A stretch of 64,000 bases of DNA from an uncultured Rhodospirillaceae bacterium (GTDB lineage: Bacteria > Pseudomonadota > Alphaproteobacteria > Rhodospirillales > Casp-alpha2), in NCBI GenBank assembly GCA_913030825.1, contig CAJWCU010000012.1:62001-126000 (forward strand). Reading direction: 5' to 3'. The notes under the pieces were generated by a model that was not told where the DNA came from, ran no database searches, and worked only from the letters and a program-made list of their open reading frames with translations. How positions within the stretch are numbered: position 1 is the stretch's first letter; the number at the start of each line of letters is the position of its first letter. A program made the translations under genes and the position numbers. Shown in pieces: positions 8,399 to 17,735 of this stretch.

Positions 8399-9430
8399 AT
8401 GGCCGCCCCGACATCCCGTCTGAGCACGATCGCCCGCCGCCTGGGCCAGGCATTGCCCGCGTTGTTCGGCGTGATTGTCGTCACGTTCCTTTTGACGCGG
8501 GCCTTGCCCGGCGACCCGGCGGCCTATTTCGCCGGGCCGGCGGCGGACGCCAAATCGATCGCCCAGATCCGGGAGTCGCTCGGCCTCGACCGGCCGCTTC
8601 CTGAACAGTTCCTTTTGTACCTGAAGGACCTGGCCCGGGGGGAAATGGGGAACTCCATCTCGACCGGCCAGCCGGTGGCGGAAGAATTGATTCGCCGCCT
8701 GCCGGCGTCGTTGGAGCTCACGTTCTTCGCGCTCCTGCTGTCGCTGGCCATCGCCGTTCCGATGGGTGTGCTGGCGGCGACCCACCCCGGCAAGCCCATC
8801 GATCATATCTGCCGGTTTATCGTCACGGCCGGGGTCTCCCTGCCGACCTTCTTCACCGGCCTGGCCTTGGTCTTCGTCTTCTATTACCTGCTCGGTTGGG
8901 CGCCGTCGCCCCTGGGCCGGTTGGATTTCGCCTATGTCTCGCCGCCGACGGTCACCGGCTTCTACGTCATCGACGCCTTGCTGATCGGCGATCTCGAAAC
9001 GGCCTGGGCGGCGCTTGCACAGCTCACATTGCCGGCGATCACCTTGGCATTGTTCACCCTGGCGCCGCTGGCGCGGATGACGCGGGCCTCGATGCTGCAG
9101 GTCCTCTCCAGCGAATTCATCCGGACGGCGCGGGCGGCGGGGCTGTCGGGGGCGACGGTTCTCGGCACCTATGCCTTCCGGAATGCGGTCCTGCCGGTCA
9201 TCACGACGCTGGGGATGGTGTTCTCCTTCACGCTCGGCGCCAACGTGCTGGTCGAAAAGGTCTTCGCCTGGCCGGGCATCGGCTCTTACGCGGTGGAGGC
9301 GCTGGTCGTTTCGGACTACGCCGCCGTGCAGGGCTTCGTGCTGTCCATGGCGGTGCTGTTCGTGGCGCTCAACCTGGTCATCGACATTCTCTACACCCTC
9401 ATCGATCCCCGAATTCAGTTGGACGACTGA
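8399..9430 (+). CDS. ABC permease, DppB type
   Basis: 343-aa inner-membrane protein with the N-terminal signature of DppB/OppB subunits (GVIVVTFLLTRALPGDPAAYFAG) and about six TM helices. The ATPase-contacting EAA-like loop reads RTARAAGLSGATVLGTYAFRNA. It starts 4 nt after the binding-protein stop. With the DppC-type subunit it forms the channel through which the substrate of the upstream binding protein enters. Specificity cannot be read from the sequence. Confidence 0.92.
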   Translation: MAAPTSRLSTIARRLGQALPALFGVIVVTFLLTRALPGDPAAYFAGPAADAKSIAQIRESLGLDRPLPEQFLLYLKDLARGEMGNSISTGQPVAEELIRRLPASLELTFFALLLSLAIAVPMGVLAATHPGKPIDHICRFIVTAGVSLPTFFTGLALVFVFYYLLGWAPSPLGRLDFAYVSPPTVTGFYVIDALLIGDLETAWAALAQLTLPAITLALFTLAPLARMTRASMLQVLSSEFIRTARAAGLSGATVLGTYAFRNAVLPVITTLGMVFSFTLGANVLVEKVFAWPGIGSYAVEALVVSDYAAVQGFVLSMAVLFVALNLVIDILYTLIDPRIQLDD

Positions 9431-9497
9431 CCCCCGGGAATCCCTTTGCGGGATGGTCAACGGCGACCGTTCACCTGAACGACGAAAGAACGCAACC

Positions 9498-10412
9498 ATG
9501 ACCGAGACAACCCTGAACGCCGCCGCCGGATTGCCGGAGATCGACGAACGATCTCTCGGCATGCGGATCAAGACCCAGGTCAAGCACATCCGCTATGTGC
9601 TGACCTCCAACCCGGTGACGCTGCTGGCCTTCACCCTGTTCGTGATGATCGTCATCCTGGGCATCTTCGGGCCCTGGATCGCGCCCTACGATCCATTGGC
9701 GACAAACGCCTCCATCGCCCTCCAGCCGCCCAGCTGGTCCCATTGGTTCGGCACGGACCAGTTGGGCCGCGACGTGCTGTCGCGGGTCATCGTGGCGACG
9801 CGGCTGGATTTGCTGATCTCGGTCTGCGCCGTCGCGATCTCCTTCGTCGCCGGATCGGTCGTCGGCTCCATCGCGGGGTACTACGGCGGCTGGTTCGACA
9901 AGATCTCGGGCCGCTTCATCGACACCATCATGGCCTTTCCGCTGTTCGTCCTGGCCATGGGTATTGTTGCGGCGCTGGGCAATACGGTCGAAAACATCGT
10001 CTACGCCACGGCGATCATCAACCTGCCGTTCTACGCCCGCGTCGCCCGGGCCGAGGTCAACATCCGGCGCAATGCGGGCTTCGTCCAGGCGGCTAAGCTT
10101 TCCGGCAATTCGGATGCCCGCGTGCTGGCCTGTCACATCTTCCCCAACGCCCTGCCGCCGATGATGGTGCAGATTTCCCTGAACATGGGTTGGGCGATCC
10201 TGAACGCCGCCGGCCTGTCGTTCATCGGCCTGGGCGTCCGGCCGCCGACCCCGGAATGGGGCATCATGGTCGCCGAGGGGGCGAACTTCATCGTCTCCGG
10301 CGAATGGTGGATGGCGATCTTCCCGGGGGCGGCGCTGATGCTCGCCGTGTTCACCTTCAACCTGCTGGGCGACGGTCTGCGCGATATCGTCGACCCGCGC
10401 CAGCGCACTTAG
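9498..10412 (+). CDS. ABC permease, DppC type
   Basis: 304-aa inner-membrane protein. ATG 9498 begins MTETTLNAAAGLPEIDERS, a cytosolic tail before the first TM (NPVTLLAFTLFVMIVILGIFGP). IAPYDPLATN and HWFGTDQLGRDVLSRVI are standard DppC/OppC motifs, and the EAA-like loop is QAAKLSGNSDARVLACHIFPNA. Open frame continues upstream of 9498 but lies in the shadow of the DppB gene and has no membrane-protein character. Second half of the channel, same operon. Confidence 0.92.
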   Translation: MTETTLNAAAGLPEIDERSLGMRIKTQVKHIRYVLTSNPVTLLAFTLFVMIVILGIFGPWIAPYDPLATNASIALQPPSWSHWFGTDQLGRDVLSRVIVATRLDLLISVCAVAISFVAGSVVGSIAGYYGGWFDKISGRFIDTIMAFPLFVLAMGIVAALGNTVENIVYATAIINLPFYARVARAEVNIRRNAGFVQAAKLSGNSDARVLACHIFPNALPPMMVQISLNMGWAILNAAGLSFIGLGVRPPTPEWGIMVAEGANFIVSGEWWMAIFPGAALMLAVFTFNLLGDGLRDIVDPRQRT

Positions 10413-10429
10413 AAGGGGAGGAATAAGCC

Positions 10430-12199
10430 ATGTCCCCCGATGCAACCAACTTCGGAAAGACGATCATGGAACCGGACAAGAAGACGTCGAAGAACCTGGT
10501 CGAGGTCGACAACCTGACCGTCGAATTCACCACCCGAAACGGTATCGTCCAGGCCGTCAGCGACGTCAGCTTCCACATCGCCAAGGGCGAGACCCTGGGC
10601 ATCGTCGGCGAGTCGGGGTCGGGCAAATCCGTGACCTCCTACGCCCTGATGCGCATCTTAGAGGCCAACGGCATGATCGCTTCGGGCGACATGGTCTACG
10701 GCGGCATCGATCTGAAGAACGCTTCCAATTCGACCATGCGGGAAATCCGCGGGCGGGAAATCTCGATGATTTTCCAGAACCCGCGCGCGGCCTTGAACCC
10801 GATCCGCAAGGTCGGCAAGCAGCTGGAAGACGTCATGCGCCAGCACGGCTTCGCGACGCGCCAAAACGCCAAGGCGAAAGCCATCGAGCTTTTGAAGATG
10901 GTCCGCATCAACAATCCGGAAGACCGCTACCATTCCTATCCGCATGAATTGTCCGGCGGCATGTGCCAGCGCATCGTCATCGCCGTCGCCATCGCCTGCC
11001 AGCCGCGCCTGCTGATCGCGGACGAGCCGACGACGGGCCTGGACGTGACGACGCAGAAGGCGGTGCTCGACTTGGTCGGGGAACTGACCAAGGCGCAGGG
11101 CATGTCGACTATTCTGATCACCCACGACCTGGGCCTGGCATCGGCCTATTGCGACCGCCTGATCGTCATGGAAAAGGGCCGCGTCGTGGAAAGTGCGGGG
11201 GCGGCCGACATGTTCGCCCGCCCGGCCCATCCCTATACCCAGAAACTGATCCGCGCGACGCCACGCCTGGGCGCCGATATCCGCGACCTGCTGCCCGAGG
11301 ACGCAGAGCCGCGCACCCCGTCCGAGCCCAAGGCCCCGGCGGTCCATCCCGAAGGTCAGCCCTTGCTGCAGGTCACGGATCTGGTCAAGGACTTCCCCCT
11401 GAAGGCCCCGGTCAAGAAGCTGCGCGACATGTTCAAGACCGCCAAGGCCCCCGACGACGAACCCACGGTGTTCCGTGCCGTCGACACCCTGAACATGACC
11501 ATCGACTACGGCGAAAGCGTCGGTTTGGTGGGCGAATCCGGCTGCGGGAAGTCGACGACGTCGTCGATGGTCATGCGGCTGCTGGACCCGACATCGGGCT
11601 CGATCGTCTTCGACGGCGTCGATATCGGCGCCATGCCGGCCAAGGACTTCGCGACCTCGGAATACCGCTCCAAATTGCAGATGGTGTTCCAGGATCCGAC
11701 GGATTCCCTGAACCCCCGGTTCACGGCCCGGCAATCCATTGCCGACCCGCTCTTCCGCTTGGGCGGGCCGGAGGTGCGGCGCGATGCCGACAGACGGGTG
11801 GCCAGGCTGGCCGACATGGTCGGCCTGCCCAAGAGCCTGCTGGAGAGGTTTCCGCACCAACTCTCCGGCGGGCAAAAGGCCCGCGTCGGCATCGCCCGCG
11901 CCATCGCTTTGGACCCCAAGCTGCTGATCCTGGACGAACCGACGGCGGCGCTCGACGTTTCGGTCCAGGCGGTGGTCCTCAACCTGCTGCTCGACCTCAA
12001 GGACGAACTGGACATGAGCTACTTGTTCGTCTCCCATGACCTGAACGTGGTGCGCCTGCTCTGCGAAAAGGTCGTGGTCATGCGCGGCGGCAGGATCGAA
12101 GAAACCGGCGAGACCGAAGCCCTGATGTCGAACCCGCAAACCGAGTACACCCGCATGCTGCTCAGCGCCATTCCCCATCCGCCGGAAATGGCCGCCTGA
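10430..12199 (+). CDS. Double-ATPase ABC subunit (DppD-DppF fusion)
   Basis: 589-aa cytosolic protein with two complete nucleotide-binding domains. The first (about 20-260) has Walker A GESGSGKS, signature LSGGMCQR and Walker B LLIADEP. The second (about 305-580) has Walker A GESGCGKS, signature LSGGQKAR and Walker B LLILDEP. Each is followed by a His-containing switch (ITHDLG, VSHDLN). The Asp/Pro-rich linker (EDAEPRTPSEPKAPAV) joins what are separate DppD and DppF proteins in enteric bacteria. ATG 10430 sits behind GGGGAGG; ATG 10466 is an alternative. It powers the importer encoded just upstream. Confidence 0.92.
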   Translation: MSPDATNFGKTIMEPDKKTSKNLVEVDNLTVEFTTRNGIVQAVSDVSFHIAKGETLGIVGESGSGKSVTSYALMRILEANGMIASGDMVYGGIDLKNASNSTMREIRGREISMIFQNPRAALNPIRKVGKQLEDVMRQHGFATRQNAKAKAIELLKMVRINNPEDRYHSYPHELSGGMCQRIVIAVAIACQPRLLIADEPTTGLDVTTQKAVLDLVGELTKAQGMSTILITHDLGLASAYCDRLIVMEKGRVVESAGAADMFARPAHPYTQKLIRATPRLGADIRDLLPEDAEPRTPSEPKAPAVHPEGQPLLQVTDLVKDFPLKAPVKKLRDMFKTAKAPDDEPTVFRAVDTLNMTIDYGESVGLVGESGCGKSTTSSMVMRLLDPTSGSIVFDGVDIGAMPAKDFATSEYRSKLQMVFQDPTDSLNPRFTARQSIADPLFRLGGPEVRRDADRRVARLADMVGLPKSLLERFPHQLSGGQKARVGIARAIALDPKLLILDEPTAALDVSVQAVVLNLLLDLKDELDMSYLFVSHDLNVVRLLCEKVVVMRGGRIEETGETEALMSNPQTEYTRMLLSAIPHPPEMAA

Positions 12200-12268
12200 T
12201 CCCGGCCTAATACTCCCGGCCCATTACCCAATGACGCCTCTTCCTCAATGCCGAAGGATACTTTCTCC

Positions 12269-14089
12269 ATGACAAGCCTCCCCGACGCCCTGACCATCGA
12301 CGACCTTCACCGGGCCTATGCGGACGGTATGACCGCCGCCGAGGTGATCGAAGAGGTCTTCCGGCGCATCGCAGCGGTGGATGATCCGGGCATCTTCATT
12401 CATCTGCCGGAAATCGCATCGGTCCTGGCCGAGGCCGAAGCGTTGGGGGCATACGACCCCGTGGCGAAGCCGCTTTGGGGCGTTCCCTTCGCGGCGAAGG
12501 ACAACATCGACGTTCGCGGCATGCCGACCACGGCGGCCTGTCCGGCCTTCGAATACATACCCGATGAAGATGCCCAGGTTGTGCGCCGCCTGCGCGATGC
12601 GGGGGCCATCGTCATCGGCAAGGCCAACCTGGATCAGTTCGCGACGGGCCTGGTCGGCACGCGCACGCCCTATCCGGTCCCGCGCAATTCGTTGGACGCG
12701 GACCTGGTGCCGGGGGGATCGTCCTCCGGTTCCGCCGTCGCGGTGGCGCAGGGGATCGTTCCTTTCGCGCTCGGCACGGACACGGCGGGCTCGGGTCGGG
12801 TGCCGGCAGGATTGAACGGTTTGGTCGGCTGGAAACCGTCGCTGGGCGCGATGTCGACGCGGGGCGTTGTCCCGGCCTGCCGGACGCTCGATTGTGTGTC
12901 CGTCTTCGCCCATTCCATCGGCGACGCCAAGCGCGTGTTCGATGTCGCCCGCGCCTTCGATGCCCAGGACGCCTATTCCCGGCCCTGGGCAGGCGAGGGG
13001 CGCGCGGACTGGGATGGGGCGGCACCCCGCATCGGCGTGCCCGCCGCGCAGGACCGCAAGTTCTTCGGCGACGGGGCGGCCCAGGCGTCTTATGAGGCGA
13101 CGCTGGCGGACCTCAAAGAACGAGGGGCGGAAATCGTCGAGGTGCCGTTCCAGCCGTTCTACGATATCGCCCTTTTGCTGTACGAAGGCCCCTGGGTCGC
13201 CGAACGCTACGCCGCCATCGACGCCTTCATCGAAACGAACGAGGCCGACCTGCATCCGGTGACGCGCGAGATCACGATCAAGGCGCGGAATTTTTCGGCG
13301 ACGGACACTTTCAAGGCGATCTACAAGCTGGCCGATCTCAAGCGCCGCTGCGGCATGTTGATCGAGGGGGTGGACATGCTTTGCGTGCCGACGGCGCCGA
13401 CCTGGTACACGGTCGCGGAAAACCTCGCCGACCCCATCGGCACCAATTCGCGGCTCGGCACCTATACAAACTTCGTCAACCTGATGGGGATGTGCGGCCT
13501 GACCCTGCCGACCGGGCAGCAATCTAACGGGCGGCCCGCCAGCGTCACCTTCCTCGCCCCCGACGGCGGCGATCATTTCCTGGCCGGCGTCGGCGAGACG
13601 TTTCGATCGGGGGCGGCCTTCGGCGGCGGTGCCGCACCTGTTCAATCGAAAAGTGGCGACGGCGGCGGCATCGAAATCGCCGTCGTGGGCGCGCATCTGA
13701 AGGGCCTGCCACTGAACGGCGAACTGACGGCCCTGGGGGCGCAGTACCTGCGATCGGCGCGTACGCGGGCCGACTACCGGCTCTATGAATTGCCGGGCTC
13801 GGCCCCGCGCAAACCGGGCCTGCTCCGCGTCGCGGAAGGCCAGGGCCACGCCATCGAGGTCGAGGTATGGTCGCTCACGCCCGATGCCTTCGGGAAATTC
13901 GTCGCGGCCATTCCGGCCCCTCTGGGCATGGGAACGCTGCGCCTGGACGACGGCACGGCGACCAAGGGGTTCATCGTCGAAAACGAAGGCATCAAGGACG
14001 CCCGCGATATTTCATCCTTCGGCGGTTGGCGCAATTACATCGCTCAGGCGGGCGGTTCGGACGCGACCCGGAAAGGGGCCGTCGCTTGA
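12269..14089 (+). CDS. atzF: Allophanate hydrolase
   Basis: 606-aa two-domain enzyme. Residues about 1-440 are an amidase-signature domain with the Ser-cisSer-Lys triad in AAKDNIDVRGMPTTAACP (Lys), PGGSSSGSAVAVAQG and DTAGSGRVPAGLNGLVGWKP. Residues about 465-600 match the allophanate-hydrolase C-terminal domain, from GIEIAVVGAHLKGLPLN to FIVENEGIKDARDISSFGGWR. The family splits allophanate to ammonia and CO2, the last step of urea-amidolyase, biuret and cyanurate pathways. No urea carboxylase or biuret hydrolase gene is in the window. ATG 12269 is preceded by AAGGA at 10 nt; ATG 12248 is the alternative. Probably cotranscribed with the ABC importer, ending only 18 nt from the convergent tctA. 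Confidence 0.9.
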   Translation: MTSLPDALTIDDLHRAYADGMTAAEVIEEVFRRIAAVDDPGIFIHLPEIASVLAEAEALGAYDPVAKPLWGVPFAAKDNIDVRGMPTTAACPAFEYIPDEDAQVVRRLRDAGAIVIGKANLDQFATGLVGTRTPYPVPRNSLDADLVPGGSSSGSAVAVAQGIVPFALGTDTAGSGRVPAGLNGLVGWKPSLGAMSTRGVVPACRTLDCVSVFAHSIGDAKRVFDVARAFDAQDAYSRPWAGEGRADWDGAAPRIGVPAAQDRKFFGDGAAQASYEATLADLKERGAEIVEVPFQPFYDIALLLYEGPWVAERYAAIDAFIETNEADLHPVTREITIKARNFSATDTFKAIYKLADLKRRCGMLIEGVDMLCVPTAPTWYTVAENLADPIGTNSRLGTYTNFVNLMGMCGLTLPTGQQSNGRPASVTFLAPDGGDHFLAGVGETFRSGAAFGGGAAPVQSKSGDGGGIEIAVVGAHLKGLPLNGELTALGAQYLRSARTRADYRLYELPGSAPRKPGLLRVAEGQGHAIEVEVWSLTPDAFGKFVAAIPAPLGMGTLRLDDGTATKGFIVENEGIKDARDISSFGGWRNYIAQAGGSDATRKGAVA

Positions 14090-14107
14090 CGGCGCTTTTC
14101 GGGCGGT

Positions 14108-15640
14108 CTAATCGCCGGCCGGGTTCGCCGCCTCCTGCGCGGCCTGTTTCCGGTTCTTGACCCCGCGCCAGATCATCGCCGCCAGGGTCAGCGCCGCCAG
14201 CAACACGAAGACCAGCGAGATCGGGCGTTCGACGAAGATCATCGGACTGCCGCCCGACATGATCATGGCGCGGCGTACGCCGTCTTCCAGCAACGGCCCT
14301 AACAGGAATGCGATCAGCATGGGCAGGGGCGAGAACCCGGCCCGGCGCATGACGTAGCCCAGCACCCCGAAGGCGTACATCACGCCGACGTCGAAGATCT
14401 GGCGCGTCGTCGCATAAACGCCGATGGTCGCGACCAGAAGGATCACCGGGAACAGAACCCGTTTATCGATGGCCAGCGCATAGCGCGCGATATGGATGAA
14501 GCCGAAGCCCATGGAGATCAGCAACAGGTTGGCGACGATCAGGCTCATGAAAATCGCGTAGAGCAGCGGGCCCTGCTGTTCCATCAGGAACGGCCCCGGC
14601 GTCAGGCCGTGGATCATGAACGCCCCCAGGACCAGGGCGGCCTCGATATTGCCGGGGATACCCAGGGTGACCAGGGGGATCAGGTTGGCGCCGGTGCCGG
14701 CACTATTGCCGGCCTCGGCGGCGGCGATGCCTTTCAGGCCGCCTTGGCCGATCTTGTCTTCCGGTTTCGAGAGACGCTTCGCCGTCAGATAGGACAGGAA
14801 CGCGCCGACCGTCGCCCCCAATCCCGGCGTCGCGCCGACGAAGGTGCCGATGGCGCCGGAGCGAAGAATGGTCGGTAGAAGTTCCCAGACCTCGGACAAT
14901 TTCAGGCGCTCGCCCCCCTGGGCGCGGTCCATCCCGGTCAGGGCGATTTCCTCGTGCCCGCCGGCGACTTCCTTGCGCAATTGCACGAAGGCTTCGGAGA
15001 ACACGAGAAGACCCAACAGGATCGGCACGATGGCGAAACCGTCGTCCAGGTTGGGGATATCGAAAGTGAACCGCGCCTTGGCGGTGAACAGATCGCGCCC
15101 GACGGTGCCGATCAACAGGCCGAATCCGGTCGAGATCATACCCTTGATGGGGGACGATCCGACCATCGCGCCGATGATCAGCAGCGCGAACAGGACGATC
15201 GCGGCGTATTCGGGCGGCCCGACCTTCAACGCTACGGCGGCGATCGGGGCGGCGACCAGCAGCAGCACGATATCGGAGAACAAGTCGCCGATCACCGAGG
15301 CATAAAGCGCCGTGTGCAGCGCTTTTTTCGGCTTGCCCTGCTGGGTCAGCTGATGGCCGTCGATAGCGGTGAAGCTCGCCTGCGAGGTGCCGGGCATGTT
15401 CAACAGGATCGCCGGGATGCTGCCGCCGAAACTGGTGCCTTTACCGATCGCCAGCAGGCAGACGATGCCGACTACCGGGTCCAGGTAGTAGGTGAAGGGG
15501 ATCAACAGGCCGATGGCCACGTTGCCGCCGATGCCCGGCAAGGCGCCGAACAAAAAGCCCAGGACGATGCCCAGACAGGCGAAAATCAGGTTTTGAACGG
15601 TGGCAACTAACTCTATAGCTGCGGCGAAATTTTCGAGCAA
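14108..15640 (-). CDS. tctA: Tripartite tricarboxylate transporter large permease TctA
   Basis: 510-aa membrane protein. It starts at TTG 15640 behind AGAGG at 5 nt; the ATG 14 nt upstream is out of frame. Typical TctA features are visible: GIVLGFLFGALPGIGGNVAIGLLIPFTYYLDP near the N-terminus, GKGTSFGGSIPAILLNMPGTSQASFTAIDGHQL, and the repeated motif GATPGLGATVGAFLSYLTAKRLS with TLGIPGNIEAALVLGAF. The family imports citrate, tartrate or other carboxylates with TctB and a TctC-type binding protein. The partners are usually downstream in one operon. Here they are divergent, with a 460-base control region between. Confidence 0.92.
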   Translation of the reverse strand: MLENFAAAIELVATVQNLIFACLGIVLGFLFGALPGIGGNVAIGLLIPFTYYLDPVVGIVCLLAIGKGTSFGGSIPAILLNMPGTSQASFTAIDGHQLTQQGKPKKALHTALYASVIGDLFSDIVLLLVAAPIAAVALKVGPPEYAAIVLFALLIIGAMVGSSPIKGMISTGFGLLIGTVGRDLFTAKARFTFDIPNLDDGFAIVPILLGLLVFSEAFVQLRKEVAGGHEEIALTGMDRAQGGERLKLSEVWELLPTILRSGAIGTFVGATPGLGATVGAFLSYLTAKRLSKPEDKIGQGGLKGIAAAEAGNSAGTGANLIPLVTLGIPGNIEAALVLGAFMIHGLTPGPFLMEQQGPLLYAIFMSLIVANLLLISMGFGFIHIARYALAIDKRVLFPVILLVATIGVYATTRQIFDVGVMYAFGVLGYVMRRAGFSPLPMLIAFLLGPLLEDGVRRAMIMSGGSPMIFVERPISLVFVLLAALTLAAMIWRGVKNRKQAAQEAANPAGD

Positions 15641-16101
15641 GGAAGCCTCTTCATCTTTTTGTTCTGAAGCTTTCCTCCAACCATGCCGTCGGCGTTCTTT
15701 GGCGGCGCCGTTCGACCTGACCGTTTTCCGATCTATTATTTAATCGCGTAATATCAGTATATTACGTCGAATCTGTCATCCGTTTTCGAATGTTTGTCCG
15801 GATTCTCGTCCGCCGCTGGCCGGGGCGGGCCGCGATGCCCGCCGTAAATCCTGGCGACATGATTACGGATTTCGGGACGGCTTGACAATCAAAAAAACTA
15901 TGGTGTAATTCGCCATCAGAAGGTCGTTGAACGACCCATGGATCGGCGCCAATACGCCGCGGAAACCTCCATACAAACCGACAGGAGAGCGTCTTCGGGC
16001 GAATACACCTCTATTCAATCGACAGATGCGGTGACGCAACGCGGCGGCCGCCAGGGGCTCCTTTGTTAAAAAAAGCAACCCTTACTCGGAGAGTTTCGAA
16101 T
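15641..16101. promoter_or_regulatory. Divergent control region of the tct genes
   Basis: About 460 bases between tctA and tctC. A perfect inverted repeat, CGTAATAT-CAGT-ATATTACG, lies at 15747-15766 in an AT-rich patch and is a good operator candidate for the GntR regulator at 17736-18638. Toward tctC, TTGACA at 15882-15887 and TGTAAT at 15904-15909 (16-nt spacing) make a sigma-70-type promoter with a leader of about 190 nt. tctC has GGAGAG 8 nt before its ATG at 16102. I saw no reading frame worth calling. Confidence 0.6.
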
Positions 16102-17076
16102 ATGGCTTCCACGCGTTTCCGCCGCCTTTTCGGCGCCATGGCCGTCGCCGCCATGGGCCTTGCGGCTTCCCTCAATCCCGCCCCGGCCCAAGCGGCCTTC
16201 CCTGAAAAACCCATCACCATCCTGGTCGGCTACGGCGCGGGCGGCATGACCGACGTCTCGACGCGGGTCCTCGCCGAAAAGCTGGAGAAGATCCTGGGCG
16301 TCGACATCATCGTTGAAAATAAGCCGGGTGCCGGCGGCACGCTCGCCTGGGCGGCACTGCTGGAACGTCCCGCCGACGGCTACACGATCACCAGCTTCGG
16401 GTCTTCCGCCTACGTCACGGCGGTCATGCTCGACCGCAAGATCGGCCTGGACGATTTCTCCCCCATCGGCCGCTTCATGGTGCAGCAGCGCGTGCTGTTC
16501 GCGCGCAAGGACATGCCCTTCAAAACGCTTGAAGACATGATGGCCTATGCCAAGGACAAGCCGGTGACCTTCGCCGACGGTGGCGCCTATTGGGCGGCCC
16601 GTTCGGTCGAGGCCTTTGCCAAGCAGTTCGACCTGAAAATCCGCCTGGTGCCCTTCCGCAGCGGCGCCGAAGGCTCCGCCGCCATCCTGGGCGGCCATGT
16701 CGCGACCGCCGAAACCGGCGTCGGCACGGGTGCCTGGCTGGGTGCGACCCGCGAAGGCAAGTTGAACATCCTGGGCGTGCTCAGCCCCGGCAACTTGGAC
16801 GAAGTCGGCCAGCCTGGCGTGAAGAGCATTTCCGAGGTCGGCGCCAAGCATCTGGTTGAAATGACCTACGGCTACGCCGCCAAGGCCGGCACGCCGGCGG
16901 ACCGTATGAAGATCCTGGCCGCCGCCGTGGAAAAGGCCCTGGCCGATCCGGATTCACAGAAAAAGTTCAAGGCCCGCGACCTGATTCCCGGTTGGAGCCC
17001 CGGTGACGAATACATGAAGTACCTCACCGGCCTGACCACCGAGGCCAAGGAACTGAAGGCGTATCTGGGCAAATGA
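16102..17076 (+). CDS. tctC: Bug-family substrate-binding protein TctC
   Basis: 324-aa periplasmic protein with a Sec signal: MASTRFRRLFGAMAVAAMGL, cleavage after ALA-like PAQA, mature AFPEKPITILVGYGAGG. The mature start F-P-x-K-P-I-x-I-x-V-x-x-x-x-G-G is diagnostic of Bug/TctC proteins. The carboxylate-binding loops are visible as GAGGTLAWAALLERPADGYT and GGHVATAETGVG. They bind dicarboxylates, tricarboxylates or aromatic acids for the TctAB permease. An upstream in-frame TTG at 16063 lacks a ribosome site. The stop overlaps the tctB start by 4 nt. Confidence 0.92.
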   Translation: MASTRFRRLFGAMAVAAMGLAASLNPAPAQAAFPEKPITILVGYGAGGMTDVSTRVLAEKLEKILGVDIIVENKPGAGGTLAWAALLERPADGYTITSFGSSAYVTAVMLDRKIGLDDFSPIGRFMVQQRVLFARKDMPFKTLEDMMAYAKDKPVTFADGGAYWAARSVEAFAKQFDLKIRLVPFRSGAEGSAAILGGHVATAETGVGTGAWLGATREGKLNILGVLSPGNLDEVGQPGVKSISEVGAKHLVEMTYGYAAKAGTPADRMKILAAAVEKALADPDSQKKFKARDLIPGWSPGDEYMKYLTGLTTEAKELKAYLGK

Positions 17077-17594
17077 CGCCCACGGCCACCCGGTCGGAGA
17101 GATTGCGTGACGCCGGTGCCGGCGTCACGCTTCTCGCCTTCTCGCTCGCCCTTTGGTTCGTGCTTATCCCGCTGTATGCCGGGGGGCACGGCGACCATAC
17201 GACCCTGGCGGAAATCGCCGCCATCGTGATCGGATCGCTCTCGGCGTTGTTGATTCTGTTGGCGGCCCTGGGCATTCCCAGCGCCTCAGCGACGGCGGCC
17301 GAGGACGACCCGTTTCTCGATATCGGGGGCGAGGCAGAACCGCCGCGCCTGATCCTTCTGGCGGCGGTTTGGGGCCTGTTCGTCGTCGGCCTGACCTACA
17401 TCGGGTTCTACATCAGCGGCGGCCTGGCCGTGTCGATCTCCTTCCTTCTGCTGGGCATCCGTCAGCCGGTCCGGATCGTTCTCTGGACGGCCGGATCATT
17501 GGTCGTCAGTTATCTGCTGTTCGACCTGGGCTTCAAGCTGTCCCTGCCGACGGGCCGCCTGATTGACGCCCTCTTGTGGGCGGGCGGAAGCTGA
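17073..17594 (+). CDS. tctB: Tripartite tricarboxylate transporter small permease TctB
   Basis: 173-aa membrane protein with four hydrophobic helices, as usual for TctB: about 20-38 (LLAFSLALWFVLIPLY), 50-68, 92-115 (RLILLAAVWGLFVVGLTYIGFY) and 145-165. The hydrophilic loop in the middle (ATAAEDDPFLDIGGEAE) is acidic. ATG overlaps the tctC stop (ATGA), which suggests translational coupling. It completes the transporter with the divergent TctA. Confidence 0.85.
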   Translation: MTPTATRSERLRDAGAGVTLLAFSLALWFVLIPLYAGGHGDHTTLAEIAAIVIGSLSALLILLAALGIPSASATAAEDDPFLDIGGEAEPPRLILLAAVWGLFVVGLTYIGFYISGGLAVSISFLLLGIRQPVRIVLWTAGSLVVSYLLFDLGFKLSLPTGRLIDALLWAGGS

Positions 17595-17735
17595 CCGCGC
17601 CGCAAGAGGAAGGGCATCGGATTTCGCCCGCTTCGTCGGACGGTGTTCCTGCCGTCGTTTCGCGTTATAGTGGTCGCCGCAGGCCCGGAGAGGCCGCGAG
17701 ACCACAAGAATTGATATCAGCAGGGAGCTCCACCG

